A stretch of DNA of 64,000 nt, taken from positions 660,501 to 724,500 of the forward strand of contig CM038469.1 in NCBI GenBank assembly GCA_021464415.1, in the 5' to 3' direction. This DNA is from Lonicera japonica (taxonomy: Eukaryota > Streptophyta > Magnoliopsida > Dipsacales > Caprifoliaceae). Every line of letters starts with the position of its first letter. Position 1 is the first letter of the stretch. The translations under genes and the position numbers were made by a program. The notes beneath the pieces were generated by a model, which did no database searches, had not been told where the DNA came from, and was given only the letters and a program-made list of their open reading frames with translations. This document shows, piece by piece, positions 57,531-64,000 of this stretch.

Positions 57531-60504
57531 TGTAACACCCCGTGTTTTGATAGGCGTATTTTCGTTCATTTATTTAGTTACTTCTCATTCGTGGACTTAG
57601 ACAAGTCCGAATGTTCCCACGCATTACTTTGGTGTTATGGATAAAATCTGAAAATTTTGATTTAATTCGGAACTAGTTTGAGTAATTTGGTGCGTTACTT
57701 GGAAATTTTGGTGTACTCTTGAATTTTCTATTTTTCTACTTTCCTTATATTCGGTTCATAGACCTAGGAAGGTCCGAATTGAGTTTTTTCTTTTTCGATA
57801 CGTCATATAATAGTTATTAAATCATCATGTAAAGTTTCTTTTAATTCAGACTTCATTTAAGAATTTTTAAGTATTTAGTAGAATCGGATTTCCTTCCTTA
57901 AACGTTAACAATTTCTACAATTCTTGTTTGTGGTTTTAGAATATTCAGACCTCCAAATCTAGTTCCATTTTTTCTGACATATCATAAATATGTGTTAGAA
58001 GTAATCTGGAGCGTTTCGTCACGTTCGGATTTGAAATAAGCAATTTCAGAGGCATTTTTAGAATCGGGAATATTTACTCGATGTTTCAGATCAGTCAATT
58101 TTGGAGACTCTTAACTTTCTCATCTTTTATCCAAATACCACTCCGCTGACTCTTATAGCTTCATCATATATCCGTCTACAACTTTCGTGTTTTGGCCGAA
58201 AGCTAATTCACACTCCTCGTTGGTCAAAAGTGAGTGCGAAACTAGCCAATCAACTAAATCTGATTTTCTGTAGCATCTCGGCACAGCGCTGTCTTGAACG
58301 GAATTCTGGTATTAATCTGTCCCGAATTTGGTGTAACATCCTTCATAAAAGTTGTAGAGCTTTGAATTACCTTTCCTTTGATATAAAGATCATCCCGATC
58401 GGAGTTCCGAGTAAAAAGTTATGACCAAAATACAAACAGTAACTCCATAACATCGTTTATATCGCCATGACCAACTTTGACCCGTTTTTAAACCTCTTCC
58501 ACCTCCATTTCAATCCATTTTTGACACAAGTGAGCTCAGAGCTATTCTAGAGAGAGAGTGTGGTTCTTGGAGTAATATTGGGGGTTCATAGCTCAAAATT
58601 GAGAGTTTCATACTGAAAACTCAGATTTTTCATCTTCTTCGCCTTCTCAACTCATTTCCGGGCTTGCATGCTTGATGTGGGGGACCATTTGAGCTCACTC
58701 CAGGTCATCCAACCTCTGTTCTTCTAGTTTCCAGGTGGGAATCTCCCATTTTCTCTCATTCTTTGAATATATTGCTTGCTAGAGAGATAATGTAGCCTTT
58801 CGTTATCAAAATCACCATTTTCTCTGCATGTGTTAGGAAAAATTGATATTTTTATGATCTGAGCTTGTATTTAGATGTTTACAACACTAATTATGATTTA
58901 TATCAAGGTTGATTATCATTCATGTTGGTATTTTTGGACTGTTTTGTGATTTTGGTACCGAAATGGCTAGAAATCAACCCATTAAATCTAATACTCACTA
59001 AACTACATGTTTTTCTTAAATTTCTAGAATATTGTGCCTCTAAATACATGATTATAGCCTGTAGTTAGATATGCATGTGGTGATTTGTGAATTTTCTAAG
59101 GTCTAGTGTTACCCCCACTTTCTAGTTTGGATTAAACTCATGAAATTGGACGATTTGGCAAATGTTAATACAAAGCATGGATAACATGAGCATGTAAATT
59201 AAATTTTGAATATACATAGTATTTCATTGTCTTTTAAATTATGTTTAGACATGTTAATTGGTGGGTTGTTGCCTTACCAAGTGGTCTAGAACTACCTCAA
59301 ATTGTTTTTCACTTGAAAGGACATAGATTGAATGAAGAGTATAGTAAAGGTGCAATGCATAACTTATACAAATCTGAAAATTATGATCATTAATTAATGG
59401 TTTTTACTAAATTATGGTGTTGGTCATTTTTCAAGGTTATACAAAAGAACTTTGTTGGAAATTTTGCCAAATACAGTATATTTAACCCATGAATTTGTGT
59501 TTGTATTATTATTGTGAAGCTAAGGAATTTGTTCATGAGAATTATTGAGATTTTTATTTTAACTTTATTCATGGGTTATTACTACTTTAATTATTAAAAT
59601 AAATCCCTGGGCATTACTACTACCGTTTGATATTGAGACATTGAGATTGTTGGAACCGGATAAGCTCCGGTATAGAAATGCTTGTTATATATTATTGCAC
59701 AAACCCATGGGAAGATGGGGTGCCATAAATCTAGTTACCAGTGCACTGACCCACGGTAAGGTGGGGTGCGTTTGTGGGTAGTATATTCCGTCTAGTACTG
59801 GTATTAGGTCGAGGAGGAGGAGGAGGTGGGTGGATTGTGTTATGAGAGGTACAATGGGATTGTACCTTGGGATATAGTTGTTTAAGGTGTGTCAGTATGC
59901 CGGGGCAGACCAACTTATTTTTAATTGTATAAATCATTGACTATTTTACAAGTTGAACTTTTATAACTATTGTTCTATAACATGAAGCTTGTAGACATTG
60001 GTTTCTTGCATATGCATTGCATTTTTCCCTTCCCCTATGGTTCCCACTGGGCCAGCATTGGCTCATTCCCTCATTTCTCATTGCAGGTTCATCTTGTAGC
60101 GCTATGTTGGGTTCACAGGGAAGAGTGCTGGATTTTCGTAGTCCTCTGATACCATTGGTCATATGTAGTATTTTCTCTAGTTATTGGGCATTGACCGCAT
60201 GTATCATGTGTCTATTTAATTTATAAAGAGATGATTTGTAATTATTTTTACTTTGGAAAACAATTGGGATTTGTATTGTAATATTTTTTTCTTTTCCATG
60301 AAGGATTTGAACTTGTAAAGTCGTATTCTTTAAATTTTTCAGCGGAATTGGTATATTGTATATATAGAGGCATCATGCCAAATTTTCTTGAAATTTAAGA
60401 ATTTTAAACGATGTTGTGTTTAATCTTATTAATTCTCCTATATTTTTAGCTGTTATTAGAGACAGCATCCGTTAACACCTGCTTTTATAAGGCAGGTTGT
60501 TACA
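57531..60504 (+). mobile_element. Solo LTR N with GTGTA duplication
   Basis: 2974 bp, TGTAACACCCCGTG ... GGCAGGTTGTTACA, flanked by the perfect duplication GTGTA (57526-57530 and 60505-60509). It shares with the large-LTR group the AACTTTCGTGTTTTGGCCGA text (58184-58200) and the module GGTTCCCACTGGGCC (60040-60054), but not the ~80-bp conserved terminus. No palindromic tag was found in it. A GAGGAGGAGG run lies at 59813-59826 and a GGTAAGGTGGGGTGC block near 59755. A distant relative of the group. Confidence 0.88.
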
Positions 60505-62107
60505 GTGTAAGGTATGCCGCATCGCGGGGTCCCCCTACAGACCGTAGAGTATGCCGCTCTGAAAGCGGGGTCCCTTTACACGAACCAGGGTATGTAGCCG
60601 CCAGGGCTAAGTCAACCCCATTGACCACTAGGGCTTTACAAAACTATGAAAGCAATAAAACATATTCTCCTAAAGAATATACTTATACATAGTACACATA
60701 CATGTACACACACTCATATATATATATATATCCAATCTTCCTACTTGTCTCCACATACACAAACTATATATGTATCACCAAATATGTGTATGTGGTAGAT
60801 AGATATATTCAACTTATAATATATATAATATACACGCCATTAAAGAATTCGAAACATTAGAGAAAAGCATATTCGAATAGGGCATTCTCATATGAAATAT
60901 ACTCACCTATATATGTATATATGCCTATCCTTAAGTCTCCCTTTATTTACCAAAGGTTTAATTCAATACAAAGAGGTCGCACACATACTATGTGTATCAC
61001 TAACCCATATCTATATTTGGTATATCGAATTAATAGCCACAAGACCCACATTGATTTAGAATACAACTATTATACGAGTACCATGAAATATATCTATACT
61101 ATGACTAACTACATCTACGCAATACTTGAACAACCCTAAAGAGAGAGTGTTAATAGTTTAATAAAAACATCTCTTGTTTCCAAAGTGATAATTTTCCCAC
61201 CAAGGTAATGATATTAAAAGGCTAATGGCACTTGTATAACATCTACATCAATATCATAATACATACACGCAATTCCTTCCACAAACTAAGCTTATGTAAT
61301 CTCAAGCTCTTTACAACAATATACAATTTCTAACTATGCCCAAAATGCATATAAGGAGCTTTTGATAGATTTACAACATTGACCTCTTAACAACTTGGTA
61401 ACATGGATAAGAAAGTTGTGTGTATAGTTATGTTTTAAGGTACCAAGTTCACACTACGGCATCTGTGAGTCGTGTCTAGCCCAACTCTTCATTCTTAGTT
61501 CATAAAATAATGCACATAAGCCCCAAGTTAAGTATACGCGCTTACGCGCTAATGAACACTACATAGGGCTTGTAACACTTCACACATACCCTATATCTTT
61601 TACCATAATCATGATACAACAATAAGATTATAGAGAAATTAGCACATATATGCCTAGATGCCAAACCTAAACTCCATGTATGAATATCAGCCTCATTTAT
61701 ATGCCAAACTTTCATGTTTGGCTTAGAAAACTAGGATGTAATACATAATAATTGAAAACAAGGTTAGATACTAGTCTTCCCACCTTAGTTAGGCCAATAG
61801 TCGAAGCTTTCAAGCGCCAGATCGAGCCGCAACCCATCAAATCGCAAAACCCCCAATTTTCGAGCTCAAAACCTAGAAATTATGGAGATTAAGTGGGTAA
61901 GATGATGAATAGTAGATATTTAGAGATGATATGGTGGTGGTTTTAGATCATGATAAGGGGTGGTTCAATATCTCTCAAAATCTCACTAAAATGGAGCTCT
62001 CACCTCTCTCTAAGCTCCTCCCATGGTGGTGGATCGAAATGGGGAAGAAGGGATGAAGAATGATGAATAAAATGCAATGAAAAATGGTTAAAAAACACAC
62101 TGGGCAC

Positions 62108-62125
62108 CCTCTGATCGATCAGAGG
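62108..62125. repeat. Palindromic tag, LTR G
   Basis: Perfect 18-mer CCTCTGATCGATCAGAGG, identical to LTRs E and F. Confidence 0.9.
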
Positions 62126-62555
62126 AGACAAATTCTGAAACTTAGCTTTTTTGACAAAAATCTCAATTTTCACGACCTATTTTGACCCCTGAAATGACTT
62201 CAATTCGACTCGGACTTTAAACAAAAGTTGTAGAGGGGAATGAAATTAAACCATGGACACAAACGGGACTCATTTTTACTTCATATGAAGAAGTTATGGC
62301 CTTCCAAAGTTCGTCAAAAACTCATTTCGGCAAAAGTTTAATTTTTTGCCACTAGCCGCCAAATTTAACCGTGGCTTCCCGAATTTCTTTCTAACCATAC
62401 ACGCATACTTAATAACATTAAAATGAATTATTGGAAGTGTTGGATTAACTATGGAGGCCCCAGAACAAAAATTGACTTCTTAAACGGACGTTTGGCCTAA
62501 ACGGGCTTAAGAAGAGAATTGGCGCGTAAACGAAATTACAAGGCGTTACACCTTC

Positions 62556-63408
62556 GAATGACGACAATAATGTTAAGAATATCGAACGTGATCCTCAAGA
62601 AGGGAAGGGAGATGAGGCCTACTACCTCAAGGAGTTCAACCGACTACAACCACCCAAGTTTTATGGGTCGTCCAGACCAGAGACCGCTGAAGGGTGGCTT
62701 TACCATGTTCGCTCCCAACTCCGAATTCTAAATGCTCCAGAGCACATGTGGGTTGGGGTTTCCTCTTTAAATCTTGAAGGGAGCGCTTTAGGATGGTGGA
62801 GGTCTATTAGTGGGTCATATATTATTTCCACATGGGCAGAATTTGATAGGGTTTTCCGCGACAAGTACATGTCGGATGCATACTATAGGGCTAAGAGAGA
62901 CAAGTTCTATAATCTGACCCAAGGTAGGATGTCGGTTGAGGAGTATCATCTCAAATTTGAGGAACTAAGCATGTTCGTGGGAGGTATGTCCTATCAAATG
63001 AAGCAAGAAAGGTTTCTTAATGGCCTATGAGTTCAGTTTCGCCGAACAATGGGCTTTACAGATTTTCCCTCTTACAAGGTTTGTGTAGAAGCTGCCCTAA
63101 AGCTCGACAGTCAATACGAGCAAACCGCACATCTCATTGGATCGCAAGGAAAAAATAGGGGAAATAATCAAAGAAACATGTGGGATAGGAACAAGAAATC
63201 CCGTTCAAGTTCGAAATCATCTGAAGGGACCAATGCGAGTAGTGGTGGTAGTAGTTGGCCTCGTACCGGATGCTTTATTTGTGGTGATAGTGACCATTAT
63301 CGCAAGGACTACCCTTATAAGGATCGGAGAGAAGGGATTAGTCGAGGTAGTGGTCGTGGGCGAAGCAGAAACGATGGCAAAAACCAATCCAATCGATTTG
63401 GAGCATGA
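62556..63408 (+). pseudogene. gag: Ty3/gypsy gag, main part, after the 52-kb insertion
   Basis: The frame interrupted at 10100 continues here without shift once the insertion and one CCTTC are ignored. Retrotrans_gag core: RLQPPKFYGSSRPETAEGWL, LEGSALGWWRSISG, TWAEFDRVFRDKYM, MSVEEYHLKFEELSMFV. A TGA lies at 63028-63030, then the frame goes on to a Ser/Gly/Arg-rich basic stretch and a knuckle CFICGDSDHYRKDYP, in which the last Cys of CX2CX4HX4C is Tyr. It ends at 63408. The style is that of chromovirus (Tekay/Del-like) Gag. Because the reading frame was hit by an element that accumulated 50 kb of further insertions, it is an old relic. Confidence 0.85.
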
Positions 63409-63534
63409 TCATCTCAGTCATCATATCAAGATTAAACACCGAGTCGAAGTCAATATCAAGGAAGCTATCAATCACCTCAGCAATAATCTGCCTATCGTTT
63501 AAGTCAGCCACAAAGTCAGGGGGAATCAAGGTGG

Positions 63535-63924
63535 TCGGGTCTTTAATTTAACTCCAATAACAGATCAGGAAGATCATACGGTGATGGAAGGTAGCCTTAC
63601 TCTCTTTAACACTAGTGTTAGAATTTTTTTTGATATGGGTGCATCTCATTCATTTATATATGTTGCTTGTGTCATGAGTTTAGGTTTGAAACCAAAGAAA
63701 CTAGAATTTTCCATTAGCATTGGAACACCGACAGGAGCAAGTGTTCAATTGAGCCGTTATTGCACTGCCATCATAACTTTTCACTCCGATTGCCATATGG
63801 AGGATGACTTTATCATTATGGAAATGAGCGACTATGATTTAATCCTTGGAATTGATTGGCTAGCAAAGTACAAAGCCATGATTAATTGCTATGCCAAAAA
63901 AGTTACTATCTCCCATCCATGGGG
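63535..63924 (+). pseudogene. Ty3/gypsy protease, partial
   Basis: Retropepsin domain of the plus-strand gypsy element: VMEGSLTLFNTSVRIFFDMG, then ASHSFI (active site DMG where DSG is usual), and the conserved flap/C-terminal text DYDLILGIDWLAKYKAMINC. It is in a different frame from gag, so a shift lies between 63408 and 63535. Cut at 63924 by the LTR starting at 63925. Confidence 0.85.
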
Positions 63925-64000
63925 TGTGACGCCGCGAATCCCATTATGAGGCTTAGACCTCCGGGACCCAGTTAATCACGTTGCTGTGCGCGACGACTGG
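63925..64000 (-). mobile_element. Start of another large-LTR gypsy LTR (L), runs off the window
   Basis: TGTGACGCCGCGAATCCCATTATGAGG with the CCTCCGGGACCCAGTTAATCAC block: the conserved terminus of the E/G subfamily. Sense is minus by analogy. Only 76 bp are visible. Confidence 0.85.

Larger units (their letters stand above)
10101..62550 (-). mobile_element. 52.4-kb nested LARD-like retrotransposon (E/G) with CCTTC target duplication
   Basis: The termini are two LTRs of one subfamily (E at 10101-13011; G at 56666-62550, 2906 bp once its own insertion is removed). Both run TGTGACRCCCCGAATCCCG ... GGCGTTACA. The duplication CCTTC is present at 10096-10100 and 62551-62555, and the interrupted gag frame continues across it. 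A polypurine tract follows LTR E (13012-13028, minus CTTCTTAAGAAGGGGAGAT) and a degenerate tRNA-iMet site precedes LTR G (56651-56662), so the transcript runs on the minus strand with 5' LTR G. Recovered internal sequence is 13012-13600 plus 55469-56665, without any protein domain. Everything between is later insertion. This is inferred from structure and has not been tested by alignment. Confidence 0.82.
56666..62550 (-). mobile_element. 5' LTR (G) of the 52-kb element, split by solo LTR N
   Basis: TGTGACGCCCCGAATCCCG ... AAGGCGTTACA; 2906 bp without N and its duplication. It matches LTR E throughout: GGATCCCCCCGTGGACCACC tandem-unit block (57490-57530, 60510-60600), CACATA-rich part, and the tag CCTCTGATCGATCAGAGG at 62108-62125. 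Confidence 0.87.

Noticed and set aside
59813..59830. GAGGAGGAGG run as a regulatory purine tract
   Set aside because: A short simple repeat inside solo LTR N with no adjacent boundary, so not a polypurine tract.
63137..63502. 121-codon Val-rich frame overlapping the gypsy gag
   Set aside because: Alternate frame of the basic Gag tail; the true frame carries the CFICGDSDHYRKD knuckle.

Overview
This is a repeat-only stretch of a plant nuclear genome, probably a eudicot. I found no host gene, no tRNA or functional rRNA gene, and no bacterial-type features. It is a stack of long terminal repeat (LTR) retrotransposons inserted into one another, with an almost complete endogenous pararetrovirus (family Caulimoviridae) embedded in one of them. 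Nearly every reading frame is interrupted, and all three visible reverse-transcriptase active sites have lost catalytic aspartates.

Layout. (1) Positions 1-6854, minus strand: the 5' part of a Ty3/gypsy element of Tat/Ogre type (gag, long leader, tRNA-Arg-like primer site, LTR). A Cassandra-type LTR carrying a 5S rRNA-derived segment lies in its leader, and a 2.65-kb solo LTR (A) lies in its LTR with a CCCGC target duplication. (2) 6855-9725: two back-to-back truncated LTRs (I, F) of the same large-LTR gypsy group. (3) A plus-strand Ty3/gypsy gag-protease gene begins at 9871, is interrupted at 10100 and resumes at 62556. (4) The interruption is one minus-strand element, 10101-62550, with 2.9-kb LTRs, a CCTTC target duplication on both sides and a non-coding internal region: a LARD-like, non-autonomous element swollen to 52 kb by later insertions. 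(5) Inside it are two copies of one Ty1/copia family. Copy 1 (15545 to about 39859) was hit by the pararetrovirus exactly at its LTR/primer-site junction (about 17035-24195) and by a second LARD-like element (25980-35101). Copy 2 (about 44391-54475) carries a 2.7-kb solo LTR (D) and a solo LTR of its own family, and ends in a fold-back. (6) The 5' LTR of the big element (56666-62550) contains another solo LTR (57531-60504). (7) A further LTR starts at 63925 and leaves the window.

The pararetrovirus, read on the minus strand from its tRNA-Met primer site, has two small overlapping ORFs, then coat protein, movement protein, protease, reverse transcriptase and RNase H in one decayed frame series, then a transactivator (viroplasmin) gene. 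The break in the circular genome lies between ORF2 and the coat-protein region, so almost one unit genome (about 7.16 kb) is present.

The most interesting non-coding signal is a set of perfect 16-20 bp palindromes, usually in several copies, just upstream of the TATA-like element in LTRs of three unrelated families. The palindrome sequence differs by subfamily, its position is constant, and most decayed copies have lost the central CpG. I know of no standard name for this.
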